Assembly: GCA_016718825.1 (NCBI GenBank)
Contig: JADKCL010000003.1
Coordinates: 186,001 to 250,000, forward strand
Direction: 5' to 3'
DNA from: Bacteroidota bacterium
GTDB lineage: Bacteria; Bacteroidota; Bacteroidia; J057; JADKCL01
Length of the DNA stretch: 64,000 bases
Each line of letters opens with the position of its first letter. Position 1 is the stretch's first letter. Below are positions 1 to 8,563 of the stretch, piece by piece. The translations under genes and the position numbers were made by a program. The notes below the pieces were generated by a model that made no database searches, was not told where the DNA came from, and worked only from the letters and a program-made list of their open reading frames with translations.

Positions 1-2304
1 GTATTGGATCGGCTCATCCTCCAAAAGAAGGGCGACGCCAATGCGGCGAAATGGAGACATCGTCTCCTCGAAGCAGCTTTCGACGAAACCAAACAACCGC
101 GCGTTGGAAGACTGCGGTCACTTTGGAAACCACGATTGGGGATCGACCTCGACAATGCAGTCCATCCCCTACTTTTCCGCGTGATGGGCCACTATCTCGA
201 TCAGGGAATTTCGCTTTGGGGATTTCCGCAGGTTGCCGGTGGCTGCTTGGCCTCCATCCGCGTTTTGGAACGCGAAAGTTTTGCGAGTTTTTTTTCGACC
301 CAACGCGCAAAACAGCTGCTGCTCGATGAATCCTGTACGTTGGAACATCTTTTAGGGATCGTAGTTGGAGATCCAGCATTGTTTGAGCAATACCTCTTTG
401 ACCAACAATTTGCCCACCGCGGTTGGTCTGGAATGGTGGCCACACTAGAAACGCATCCGGAGACATTGCTGTCACCAAGGGAGATCACATTACAGGATTT
501 CATCCAACTGGAATTGCTGTTGGAGATTGACGCGATTGAAGGAAAATTGGGATCAGGATGGCAACCGTTGGCGGTGGATCCAATGATTTCCACGTTTGAT
601 ATCTTCGCTCCCACTGAAAAAACAGAACTGGACGAAGTCTTTGAGATTTGGCAGGAGGCATTTGAATGGAGCTATTACGATGAAGTTTTGGCTGGACTTT
701 TGTCCGCCGAACCTGAATCCGGAAAGTCTGTAAAAGCACCGACTTTTCAAGCGATCTTTTGCATTGACGAGCGTGAGTGTTCGTTTCGACGGCATTTGGA
801 AGGCGTTGCCCCGCATTGTGAAACCTGGGGAAGCCCTGGCTTTTTTGGCGTCGAATTTTATTATCAACAGGCACATGCGCAGTTCTACGACAAGCTTTGC
901 CCTGCGCCTGTCACGCCAAAGTACCTGATCAAGGAGTCTGATTCGGCAACATCGCATTCGAAGGAGGCCCTGTACACCAACAATACGTCCAAGCTTTTTT
1001 GGGGAAGTCTGCTCACATTTTCCCTGGGCCTGTGGGCAAGCGTCAAAATGCTCCTGTTGATGTTCAGGCCCAAAATGAGCCCCGCAATTTCCAATGCATT
1101 CGCCCACATGGATGAACGCTCCACGCTCTCCATCGAAAACCGGTCCCGCGAGGACATGGAAAATGGTCTTCAGATCGGGTTTACGATAGAAGAAATGGCA
1201 GTGCGCGTCGAAGGTTTGCTGCGGAGCATCGGGATGGTCTCGCAATTCGCGCAGCTTATTTATGTGGTTGCCCATGGCTCAAGCAGCGCCAACAATCCGC
1301 ATCATGGTGCCCACGACTGTGGCGCATGCAGTGGCAGACCCGGCGCCGTGAACGCCAAAGTTTTTGCTTTCATGGCCAATCACCCACGAGTGAGAAAAAT
1401 CCTTGCCGACCGTGGCATCGAAATTCCAGCCAAAACGCAGTTTCTCGGAGCCTTGCATGACACAGCTTCCGATCAGATCGCCTATTATTTGACCGAATCC
1501 TTGTCCCCTGTCAATGAAGTCGCGCATGCCGCTCACAAGGCCGCGTTTGACAATGCACTGAATCTCAACGCAAAGGAACGTTCCCGTCGTTTTGCCTCCA
1601 TCGATACAGGTCAAAGCCCTCAAAAGGTGCGTCGCGCCATCCTGAAACGATCGGTTTCGATGTTTGAACCACGTCCCGAACTCGGGCACGGCACAAACAC
1701 CCTCTGCTTTGTGGGCCGCAGGGAGCTTACGAAGCAGCTATTTCTCGATCGCAGGGCGTTTCTCAATTCCTATGACTACCGCACGGATCCCGAAGGAAAG
1801 CTCCTTGCAGGGGTCATGCGTCCGCTTGGTCCTGTTTGCGGCGGCATCAACTTGGAATACTATTTTTCGCGCGTCGACAACCACAAACTGGGTGCAGGCA
1901 CCAAATTGCCGCACAACGTGATGGGACTGATCGGGGTCGTCAACAGTTGTGACGGAGATCTCAGGCCGGGGCTTCCCTTGCAGATGATCGAGGTCCATGA
2001 TCCGGTAAGGCTGCTCATTGTCGTCGAACATTTTCCTGAAGTGGTGTTGCGAACCGTGCAATCTTCACCGGAAATGTATCAGTGGTTTATCAACGAATGG
2101 GTCAATTTGGTGGCTTTTGACCCGCTCAATAAGACGCTGCACCGGTTCAATGCTGGGAAATTTGTGGATTACATGCCGCAGGCAGCATCCCCTTCGACCA
2201 TCACGGATTTCGAATCCTACCTGGAATCGGCCAAGGAAATGGAATCCAACCATATCCTCGATGCTACAAAAGAAAACTTGCCGGTGCACCTGATCCGATC
2301 ATGA
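1..2304 (+). CDS. dabA: DabA-type inorganic carbon transporter subunit (DUF2309/UPF0753), 5' end outside window
   Basis: DabA is the cytoplasmic, zinc-binding, carbonic-anhydrase-like subunit that, with membrane subunit DabB, drives energy-coupled accumulation of bicarbonate. The four family metal/active-site residues are visible: Cys and Asp in FCIDERE (codons 760-762 and 766-768), then His (1273-1275) and Cys (1318-1320), exactly 15 residues apart as in characterised DabA. The reading frame is open to base 1. The 767 visible residues are shorter than the roughly 800-1000 usual for the family, so the true start most likely lies to the left and the TTG at base 4 is not a credible start. The stop overlaps the dabB start by 4 bases, which implies translational coupling. 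Family assignment is firm; the transport role is inferred from characterised members. Confidence 0.93.
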   Translation, partial: VLDRLILQKKGDANAAKWRHRLLEAAFDETKQPRVGRLRSLWKPRLGIDLDNAVHPLLFRVMGHYLDQGISLWGFPQVAGGCLASIRVLERESFASFFSTQRAKQLLLDESCTLEHLLGIVVGDPALFEQYLFDQQFAHRGWSGMVATLETHPETLLSPREITLQDFIQLELLLEIDAIEGKLGSGWQPLAVDPMISTFDIFAPTEKTELDEVFEIWQEAFEWSYYDEVLAGLLSAEPESGKSVKAPTFQAIFCIDERECSFRRHLEGVAPHCETWGSPGFFGVEFYYQQAHAQFYDKLCPAPVTPKYLIKESDSATSHSKEALYTNNTSKLFWGSLLTFSLGLWASVKMLLLMFRPKMSPAISNAFAHMDERSTLSIENRSREDMENGLQIGFTIEEMAVRVEGLLRSIGMVSQFAQLIYVVAHGSSSANNPHHGAHDCGACSGRPGAVNAKVFAFMANHPRVRKILADRGIEIPAKTQFLGALHDTASDQIAYYLTESLSPVNEVAHAAHKAAFDNALNLNAKERSRRFASIDTGQSPQKVRRAILKRSVSMFEPRPELGHGTNTLCFVGRRELTKQLFLDRRAFLNSYDYRTDPEGKLLAGVMRPLGPVCGGINLEYYFSRVDNHKLGAGTKLPHNVMGLIGVVNSCDGDLRPGLPLQMIEVHDPVRLLIVVEHFPEVVLRTVQSSPEMYQWFINEWVNLVAFDPLNKTLHRFNAGKFVDYMPQAASPSTITDFESYLESAKEMESNHILDATKENLPVHLIRS

Positions 2305-4181
2305 TGACAAGTGCCTCTTTGCTGCAGTTTTTCCTCTGGGTTCCGCTTGTGGCGGTGCTGATCAGCGCCCTTGTTCCAGCCAAAATGGAAAAACTGATTT
2401 CAGGCATTGCTGTCTTTTCAACCGGATTGCAATTGGCCGGGACCTTGGGCTTTATCTCGAATTGGCTTCTGAATGGGTCCATTAACTTGAATATCAAACA
2501 CTTGACCGTCTTCCAAGCAGATGACATCGAAATCTTCATCGATTTCTATTTTGACAAGACGACAGCCGTTTTTGGTGTTGTCGGTGCCACGATTGCATTT
2601 ATTGTCGCCATTTTCAGCCGCACTTACCTCCATCGCGAGGCTGGATTCAAACGCTATTTCAGCGTTTTACTGCTGTTCATCTTCGGGTACAACGTGATTG
2701 TTTTCTCCGGAAATTTTGAAACGTTGTTTGTCGGATGGGAAATTTTGGGGCTGTGCTCGTTTTTGTTGATCGCGTTTTACCGCGACCGTTACCTCCCCGT
2801 AAAAAACAGCCTCAAAGTCCTGTCGATCTATCGTTTGGGTGACGTTTGCCTGATTCTTGGCATGTGGATGAGCCATCACCTTTGGTACGAAAACATCACA
2901 TTTGCCTCACTCAATGATACGGCAGCGGTGTTGGCGCATCTTGCCGAACACAATTGGTACGGCGTTTTCATTGCTACGATGGTTTTGCTCGCGGCTGCCA
3001 TGAAATCCGCGCAAATGCCCTTTTCGACTTGGTTGCCGCGCGCCATGGAAGGTCCCTCCTCCTCAAGTGCGATATTCTACGGTTCGCTTTCGGTACATCT
3101 TGGGGCATTTTTGCTGCTGCGTACTTATCCTTATTGGGAATCCATTCTTGGAATCAAAGTGGCCATCGTCGCTGTGGGTGTGGTGACAAGCATCCTTGCG
3201 AGCAGCACCGCTCAAGTGCAATCCTCGGTCAAAACTCAAATTGCCTATGCTTCCATCGCCCAAATCGGTCTGATTTTTATCGAAATTGCCTTGGGTTGGC
3301 ATTGGATCGCATTGCTGCATTTTGCTGGAAATGCATTTTTGCGCACTTATCAGCTGTTGGTTTCTCCATCCGTTTTGGGTTACCGTCTCCACGAAATGTT
3401 TTTCAAGGCTGTAAAACCCACTGAAAATCAGCAGCAACCTTGGATGCGCAAGATTCGCCACACTTGGTATGTGCTGTCGGTCAAGGAATGGAACTTGGAC
3501 AAATTCTTGTCTCAAATATTGTGGAGTCCATTCAAATGGATGGGCCATCATCTTGGATTTCTCTCCCATCGCGTTGCAATTGGAGTTTTAGCAATCATCT
3601 ACCTCGGCGGCATCTATGCCAGCTATTTTGGCGAGCAAATTCCGGATGCATTCGAAGAATGGCTTCCCTACTTCTTTTCATTGCTGAGTTTGATGCTCAC
3701 GCTCAGGGCATTTGCCGAACGGGGTTCAGCCATTGCAGCTTGGATTTTCATCGTGGCGGGTCAAGCTACCATGGCGCTTTCCATCGCTTTGCTGCACGAA
3801 GACTTTGGCCACTTGGACATTTTGATCTATCTCAGTGGATCGATGTTGGCCACCGTTTTGGGAATGTATTGTTTGCTCAAAATCAAGGCCATAGACAATG
3901 AAATCGGACTGCATCAGTTTCATGGGTACGTCTACGAACGCCCTGCGCTGGCACTGCTGTTTTTGGTGGCCTGCTTTGCGATGATTGGCCTACCCTTCAC
4001 GCCGACATTTATCGGGATCGATATCCTTTTCAGCCATATTCACAAAAGGGAATGGGTTTTGATTGCCTTTACGGCATTGAGTTTCATTTTCGTGGAACTC
4101 TCCGTCGTGCGCATCTATACGCGAATCTTCTTGGGCATCCACAAAAAGTCTTCGCATGCAGCAGCTTACCGATCTTCCTGA
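2301..4181 (+). CDS. dabB: DabB-type proton-conducting membrane subunit (NuoL/MrpA-like)
   Basis: Polytopic membrane protein of 626 residues related to the antiporter-like subunits of complex I. Two family signatures are visible: GWEILGLCSFLLIAFYRDR around residues 148-166, and KSAQMPFSTWLPRAMEGPS around residues 234-252, which carries the key proton-channel Lys. The family works as the cation-driven partner of DabA rather than as part of NADH dehydrogenase. No other nuo or mrp gene is nearby, and the start overlaps the dabA stop (ATGA type), so a DAB pair is the best reading. The C-terminus is a short hydrophilic tail rich in Ser and Ala. Confidence 0.9.
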   Translation: MMTSASLLQFFLWVPLVAVLISALVPAKMEKLISGIAVFSTGLQLAGTLGFISNWLLNGSINLNIKHLTVFQADDIEIFIDFYFDKTTAVFGVVGATIAFIVAIFSRTYLHREAGFKRYFSVLLLFIFGYNVIVFSGNFETLFVGWEILGLCSFLLIAFYRDRYLPVKNSLKVLSIYRLGDVCLILGMWMSHHLWYENITFASLNDTAAVLAHLAEHNWYGVFIATMVLLAAAMKSAQMPFSTWLPRAMEGPSSSSAIFYGSLSVHLGAFLLLRTYPYWESILGIKVAIVAVGVVTSILASSTAQVQSSVKTQIAYASIAQIGLIFIEIALGWHWIALLHFAGNAFLRTYQLLVSPSVLGYRLHEMFFKAVKPTENQQQPWMRKIRHTWYVLSVKEWNLDKFLSQILWSPFKWMGHHLGFLSHRVAIGVLAIIYLGGIYASYFGEQIPDAFEEWLPYFFSLLSLMLTLRAFAERGSAIAAWIFIVAGQATMALSIALLHEDFGHLDILIYLSGSMLATVLGMYCLLKIKAIDNEIGLHQFHGYVYERPALALLFLVACFAMIGLPFTPTFIGIDILFSHIHKREWVLIAFTALSFIFVELSVVRIYTRIFLGIHKKSSHAAAYRSS

Positions 4182-4247
4182 TCAGCTGATGCGAAAATCA
4201 AAACTCCTTGCGTTGAGACTATTGTCTGTATTCACCGTCGCAATCCC

Positions 4248-5246
4248 CTATTCATCAGCCCCGTCTCCGCTACCGTCATCCTCGGTAAAGGATTCCAAGT
4301 TCACGTTTTCTGTGCCAATGTGGATCAGCGCGTCACCGGCATTGATCACCGGCTGATTGTTGAGCCCGATGATGTAGCCATCGATCGGTGCCTTGACCTC
4401 CAAAACGGTTTCACCGAATGGATCACCGACATGGGCCATCACTTGTCCTTCAATGACACCGTCCCCGGCTTGCACAAAAGGTACAAACATCCCTGAAATC
4501 TTGGCCCTGATCCAGGTGCTTCTCCTTAGAACGAGCGATTCACGGTGCGGAATGCGGCGCTCCACCATGCTGAGATGAGACATGACACGGTGAATGCCAT
4601 CCATCGCCTCGTTGATCGAGCGTTCGTCAAAGCGCTGGGATTCACCACCTTCAAATACAATGATGGTTTTACCGGCATTGGTGGCCGATCTCCGGAATGA
4701 TCCCGGAATTTCCTTGGAATTGAGCACAAAAGGCGCTCCGAAGGCATGGGCAAGCTGCAACGATTCTTCGCGTTCAAAGTCGCAGCGCACTTGTGGGAAG
4801 TTGGTGCGTCGTGCACCGCCAGTATGTAAATCGATCCCGAAGTCGGCATGGACCACCACTTCATTCAGCAAAATATAGGCCATCCGACGGGCAAGTGAGC
4901 CGCCTTGATTGCCTGGAAACGAACGGTTCAGGTCCTTTCCGTCAGGCAAGGCGCGGGATTGATGCAAGAATCCGTAGACGTTGACAACGGGCATGGCGAT
5001 CACGGTCCCAACTTCCGGCATCAGCGAACCATTGCGAATCATGCGGCGCAGGGTTTCGGTGCCATTGACCTCGTCTCCGTGGAGACTGCTCGTCAACAAC
5101 AGCACAGGCCCGTCAATCGGCCCACGGAAGACGTACACCGGCAAATGAATTTCCGTATGCGTCGGCAGGCGCGCAATCGTCAAGGACAAATCACGCCGCT
5201 CCCCTGGCAAGACTTCAAAATCTTGGATCACCAATGGTTTGCTCAT
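4248..5246 (-). CDS. Succinylglutamate desuccinylase/aspartoacylase-family zinc hydrolase
   Basis: Protein of 332 residues in the M14-like aspartoacylase/AstE family, which hydrolyses N-acyl amino acids or amide-linked amino acids with one zinc. Visible motifs: SSLHGDEVNGTE (zinc His and Glu), DLNRSFPG, and DLHTGG (third zinc ligand). The C-terminal third (about residues 240-320) resembles the beta-barrel domain of the family. ATG at 5246 is preferred; the frame is open to a TTG at 5258. It is the last gene of a compact minus-strand unit, 18 bases after the RimK-like ligase. The context suggests that it removes or processes what the ligase adds, but the substrate is unknown. Confidence 0.85.
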   Translation of the reverse strand: MSKPLVIQDFEVLPGERRDLSLTIARLPTHTEIHLPVYVFRGPIDGPVLLLTSSLHGDEVNGTETLRRMIRNGSLMPEVGTVIAMPVVNVYGFLHQSRALPDGKDLNRSFPGNQGGSLARRMAYILLNEVVVHADFGIDLHTGGARRTNFPQVRCDFEREESLQLAHAFGAPFVLNSKEIPGSFRRSATNAGKTIIVFEGGESQRFDERSINEAMDGIHRVMSHLSMVERRIPHRESLVLRRSTWIRAKISGMFVPFVQAGDGVIEGQVMAHVGDPFGETVLEVKAPIDGYIIGLNNQPVINAGDALIHIGTENVNLESFTEDDGSGDGADE

Positions 5247-5264
5247 GCAAATTGACAATTGTAA

Positions 5265-6170
5265 TCAGTAACCAATGCTGTCCCTGCGGTCTTTGTTCTT
5301 TGCATTTCGCTCGATGAACTGTATGATTTTGCTTGCAATGTCCACGCCGGTGGCCCTTTCGATGCCTTCCAAACCGGGAGAAGAATTGACTTCCATGATC
5401 AGCGGACCACGTTTGGAGGGCAGCATATCGACCCCCGCAACCGACAATCCCATGGCACGCGCAGCTTTCAGCGCTGTTTCCCGCTCCAAATCCGTCAATT
5501 CCACGGCCCGGGCAGTGCCACCGCGGTGCAGGTTGGAACGAAATTCGCCTTCCGGACCTTTCCGCTCCATGGCGCCGACGACTTCGCCATCGACAATGAA
5601 TACGCGCAAATCGGTTCCCTTGGCCTCTTCGATGAATTCTTGCACAAGAATATGCGCGTCCAAGGCATAAAAAGCCTCGATGACCGACTTGGCGGCCTTT
5701 TTGGTTTCGCACAACACAACGCCGAGCCCTTGGGTGCCTTCGACAAGTTTCACCACCAACGGCGCTCCACCGACGTGTTTGATCAGCTCATTGACGTCGA
5801 CCGTATGCCTCGCGAATGCAGTTTTGGGCAAATCCACGCCTTCGCGTGTCAAAATTTGCATCGCCCGGAGCTTGTCACGGCTGCGCACGATCCCTTGCGA
5901 ACTGCTCGTCGTGAAAACGTCCATCATCTCAAATTGCCGCACGATGGAGCAACCATAGAAGGTGACGGAGGCGCCGATACGCGGAATGATCGCCCCGACA
6001 TCGGTGAGTAGGCGTCCGTCAAATTGAACAGTCGGGACACCCTTTTCCATCATGACCGCGCATTTGAGGTGGTCAACCACCTCAACCTCATGGCCACGTT
6101 GGTCGGCAGCCTCGATGAGACGCCGGGTCGAATGAATCAATTTGGATCGTGATAAGATGGCGATCTTCAT
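5265..6170 (-). CDS. RimK-family ATP-grasp amino acid ligase
   Basis: Protein of 301 residues with the RimK layout: an N-terminal pre-ATP-grasp domain ([10 protein letters not shown]...), then an ATP-grasp fold with the nucleotide-binding segment [16 protein letters not shown] (about residues 137-152), the lid segment [20 protein letters not shown], and the metal-binding [13 protein letters not shown] near residues 255-270. Family members add glutamate or other amino acids to a carboxyl end, as in ribosomal protein S6 or cofactor tails. The ATG overlaps the upstream protease gene by 4 bases. I do not assign rimK itself, because the substrate cannot be read from sequence and the gene pairs with an aspartoacylase-like hydrolase. 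Confidence 0.9.
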   Translation of the reverse strand: MKIAILSRSKLIHSTRRLIEAADQRGHEVEVVDHLKCAVMMEKGVPTVQFDGRLLTDVGAIIPRIGASVTFYGCSIVRQFEMMDVFTTSSSQGIVRSRDKLRAMQILTREGVDLPKTAFARHTVDVNELIKHVGGAPLVVKLVEGTQGLGVVLCETKKAAKSVIEAFYALDAHILVQEFIEEAKGTDLRVFIVDGEVVGAMERKGPEGEFRSNLHRGGTARAVELTDLERETALKAARAMGLSVAGVDMLPSKRGPLIMEVNSSPGLEGIERATGVDIASKIIQFIERNAKNKDRRDSIGY

Positions 6171-6634
6171 TCCTTATTCTTGCGTTTTTGCTTCTGCTTG
6201 AAAGATAGATTTTTTTGAGTCACGTCGACCAGAAATTTTCTGTAAAGTAATTTCCTGCCGAGCAAAACCGGGCATTCCATTTTCGAGCGATCAGAAAGTG
6301 AAAACTCGGTCAGGTACCGTTTCCCGAAGAGCACGACCGGAATGCGCACAATGTAGCGCAATTCGCTTTGGCCCGTCGAACTCTTGATGTTTTTGTGGGC
6401 ATGCACGGGCAAAGTGAAGGCCTTGTTATTGAATGCAGGATGATGTGGATGCGCCAATTTGAATTTGACCCACATTTCTCCCTCCTTTTCAACAGCCTTG
6501 ATATTCTTCACATGTAGCGAAGAAGTATAGGCTCCCGTGTCAATTTTGGCATCAATTCCCTCCAAATGCAATGAAGGAAGGTCGATGAGATCCTTCCTGC
6601 CGATGGTCTTGAGGGCTTTGCGCTTCTTTTCCAC
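6167..6634 (-). CDS. Retropepsin-like 'ATP-dependent zinc protease' family protein (RimB/PF05618 type)
   Basis: Small protein of 155 residues with the aspartyl-protease signature [16 protein letters not shown] near residues 29-44 and the C-terminal family block [16 protein letters not shown]. In gamma-proteobacteria related RimB proteins act together with RimK. Here the gene is first in a three-gene minus-strand unit with the ATP-grasp ligase and the aspartoacylase-like hydrolase. No ATG lies ahead of the conserved core, and GTG at 6634 is the plausible start. It diverges from the plus-strand gene at 6738. The family name mentions zinc and ATP, but the fold is retropepsin-like and the actual activity is unproven. 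Confidence 0.82.
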   Translation of the reverse strand: MEKKRKALKTIGRKDLIDLPSLHLEGIDAKIDTGAYTSSLHVKNIKAVEKEGEMWVKFKLAHPHHPAFNNKAFTLPVHAHKNIKSSTGQSELRYIVRIPVVLFGKRYLTEFSLSDRSKMECPVLLGRKLLYRKFLVDVTQKNLSFKQKQKRKNKE

Positions 6635-6724
6635 TCCTCTAATATATAGTGTAGAATGTCATCCCACAGCACGGTCGACGAGAAGATGTTTTTTTTGTCT
6701 GCTGTGCCTTGTGTATGAATCTTC

Positions 6725-6732
6725 TAAATTTG
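6725..6732 (+). promoter_or_regulatory. -7 box TAAATTTG abutting the start codon of the 6738 gene
   Basis: Perfect match to the Bacteroidota -7 consensus TAnnTTTG, ending 5 bases before ATG 6738. No convincing -33 TTG lies 19-21 bases upstream. If used, transcription starts at or next to the ATG and leaves no room for a leader. Confidence 0.5.
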
Positions 6733-6737
6733 CGCCC

Positions 6738-7307
6738 ATGGATCGAAAAAAACGTCTCCTCAACCGGGTTTTGTTGGTTTCCGGAAGTTCGGCAGTCTTG
6801 TTGTTTGCTGGATTCCTCTTTTTCACGCACCGTGACGCTCAACACTACTTCATTCCGAAAGGGTATTCCGGTTGGGTAACGATCAAATTTGAGAAGGCGG
6901 GAGCGCCTGCCTTGCCCGAGAAGGATGGGGCTGTGGAATACCATATCCCTGCAACCGGGATTTTGGAGACCTCAAGCAAATTGGTCACGGGTTGGTCGCG
7001 GGACGAATTTTTCTGGGAAAGTCCATCCGGCACCGAATTGATTCCGAAGAAGGTGGATTGCGGAGAAAATATTTGCCGTTGGGTACACGATTTGAAGGAA
7101 TCGCCGATGAATTATGAATCGGTGATCCTGAGTTTGCCGGAGCAGAGCGACACATTACTATGGGATGGTGCGCGCATCAGCAAAAGAAGTGAAAGCGTGG
7201 AGGTGCGTACAGGACGCAAAACAATGGTGCATTTTTGGGTTTCAGCAACGCCTGAACAATTTTTCTATGACCATGACAGCCTTCCACCGACCTTGCAGCG
7301 TTGGTAA
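6738..7307 (+). CDS. Hypothetical membrane-anchored protein, DUF6843-like
   Basis: Protein of 189 residues. The N-terminus is basic (MDRKKRLLNR) followed by one hydrophobic segment at about residues 11-27, so it is probably exported or anchored with a C-terminal extracytoplasmic domain. The block YFIPKGYSGWVTIKFEK near residues 36-52 resembles the DUF6843 family of small secreted proteins; this similarity is by eye only. ATG at 6738 is chosen over the longer upstream frame because it gives a clean signal/anchor and because a TAAATTTG promoter box ends only 5 bases before it. Function unknown. Confidence 0.7.
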   Translation: MDRKKRLLNRVLLVSGSSAVLLFAGFLFFTHRDAQHYFIPKGYSGWVTIKFEKAGAPALPEKDGAVEYHIPATGILETSSKLVTGWSRDEFFWESPSGTELIPKKVDCGENICRWVHDLKESPMNYESVILSLPEQSDTLLWDGARISKRSESVEVRTGRKTMVHFWVSATPEQFFYDHDSLPPTLQRW

Positions 7308-7323
7308 AATTATTTTTACCTGC

Positions 7324-7353
7324 TTGGAAATTAGCTAGCAATCCCTAACTTTG
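7324..7353 (+). promoter_or_regulatory. Promoter of rpsP-rimM (TTG-N19-TAACTTTG)
   Basis: -33 TTG at 7324-7326 and -7 TAACTTTG at 7346-7353 with a 19-base spacer, matching the Bacteroidota housekeeping promoter. It lies about 46 bases before the rpsP ATG, which predicts a short leader of about 40 bases. Confidence 0.75.
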
Positions 7354-7399
7354 CATTCCTTTTAAAATTCTATTGCGACTTAAGCATTAATTATTTCAC

Positions 7400-7924
7400 A
7401 TGTCAGTAAGGTTAAGACTTAGAAGACAAGGCCGGAAGGGACACCCGTTTTATCACATCGTAGCCGCGGATGCGCGCGTTGCACGTGACGGCAAGTTCCT
7501 AGAGAAAGTTGGAAGCTACAATCCAACTGCTAACCCTGCCGTGATCGAAGTCGATCATGACAAGGCCATCAAATGGCTCCAAAACGGTGCGCAACCGACC
7601 AACACGGTCAAAGCGATCCTCCGTTACACTGGTGTCAATTTGAAGTACGCCCTCATCAAGCAAGGTAAATCCCAAGAGGACATCGACCGGATTTTCACAC
7701 GCTGGATGAACGAGAAATTGGCGAAAATCGACGCCAAGAAAGACAGGATCAGCGAGGAAAAAGCCAATGCCCTGAAAAAAGCGCTGGCTCATGAAGCGGA
7801 TGTCAAAGCTGCGAAAGAAGCTGCGATCATCGCCAAAAACACTCCTCCAGCTCCCGAGGCCCCTGAAGCTCCAGAAGAACCTGCCGCAGAAGAAGAAGCT
7901 GCTGCAGAAACCGAAGGCGAATAA
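7400..7924 (+). CDS. rpsP: 30S ribosomal protein S16 with long acidic C-terminal extension
   Basis: Residues 1-80 are a canonical S16 (MSVRLRLRRQGRKGHPFYHI at the start), a small-subunit protein needed for 30S assembly. The protein is 174 residues against about 80-90 in many bacteria. The extra part is a Lys/Glu-rich helical stretch followed by a low-complexity Ala/Pro/Glu tail from about residue 145. Extended S16 proteins are common in Bacteroidota. It is followed after 9 bases by rimM, the usual ribosome-maturation partner, but trmD and rplS, which often complete this operon, are absent here. Confidence 0.97.
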   Translation: MSVRLRLRRQGRKGHPFYHIVAADARVARDGKFLEKVGSYNPTANPAVIEVDHDKAIKWLQNGAQPTNTVKAILRYTGVNLKYALIKQGKSQEDIDRIFTRWMNEKLAKIDAKKDRISEEKANALKKALAHEADVKAAKEAAIIAKNTPPAPEAPEAPEEPAAEEEAAAETEGE

Positions 7925-7933
7925 GGTCAGCTT

Positions 7934-8505
7934 ATGCGCGTTGAAGATTGTTTCCTGCTTGGCCGCATTCTGAAACCGCATTCTCTCCACGGCGAATGCA
8001 AAGTGTATTTTGACGTGGACTTCATTGAGGACTATGAAGATTTGGAGTCAGTTTATGTGCTACAAGGCAATAAACTGACTCCTTTTTTGTGGAATCCATT
8101 CGTCCCCAGGGACCTAACTTGGCTTTGGTCAAGTTCAAACACATCCACGACCGCAACGAAGCCGAAACCGTTGCCAACCTCGAACTCTACCTGCCAGCCG
8201 ACGAACTGCCGGAACTGACCGAAGACCAATTCTATTTCCACGAAATCAAAGGTTTTATTGTCGTCGATGCCAACCTCGGCGAATTGGGAACCATTGTACG
8301 CGTGGACGAGTTTCCTGCCCAGGCATTGCTCGTCATGCGCTACCAAGGCCGGGAAATCCTGATTCCCATCGCGGGAGACATCGTCGGAAAAGTCGACCGT
8401 GAGGCCAAGACCATTGCTACCAAGCTACCCGAAGGACTTTTGGAAGTCTATCTCGGCGGGGGAAGCGATGATGACGACGAAGAAGAAGACGGCGTTGACA
8501 ATTAG
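7934..8505 (+). CDS. rimM: Ribosome maturation factor RimM, reading frame broken by an apparent -1 frameshift
   Basis: RimM binds the 30S head and helps 16S rRNA processing. The N-terminal part (MRVEDCFLLGRILKPHSLHG) runs in one frame from 7934 to about 8086. The rest (VESIRPQGPNLALVKFKHIH onward, including FYFHEIKGFIVVD and LPEGLLEVYL) runs in another frame from about 8089 to 8505. Both halves are full-length and well conserved, and joining them gives a normal RimM. The break falls on six T at 8083-8088; a seventh T would restore LTPFFVESIR. The run also has the form T TTT TTG in the zero frame, a possible -1 slip site. An assembly indel is the simplest explanation. The protein ends in a poly-Asp/Glu tail. 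Confidence 0.88.
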
Positions 8506-8560
8506 AAATGAGAAATGAGAAATTGCCAATTGGTCATTTCTAATTTTTAATTTCTAATTC
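8499..8560. repeat. Palindromic heptad-repeat element R1 between convergent genes
   Basis: The left arm has 7-base units (AGAAATG, AGAAATG, AGAAATT) from about 8499 to 8525. The right arm has units ATTTCTA, ATTTTTA, ATTTCTA to 8560, largely the reverse complement of the left arm, around a short CCAATTGG centre. It provides the rimM stop codon and can form a hairpin ending both converging transcripts. It resembles R2 at 15881-15994. Confidence 0.7.
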
Positions 8561-8563
8561 GAA

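Noticed and set aside
2301..4181. Complex I NuoL subunit
   Set aside because: No other nuo genes are present, and the start overlaps dabA, so a DabB role fits better.
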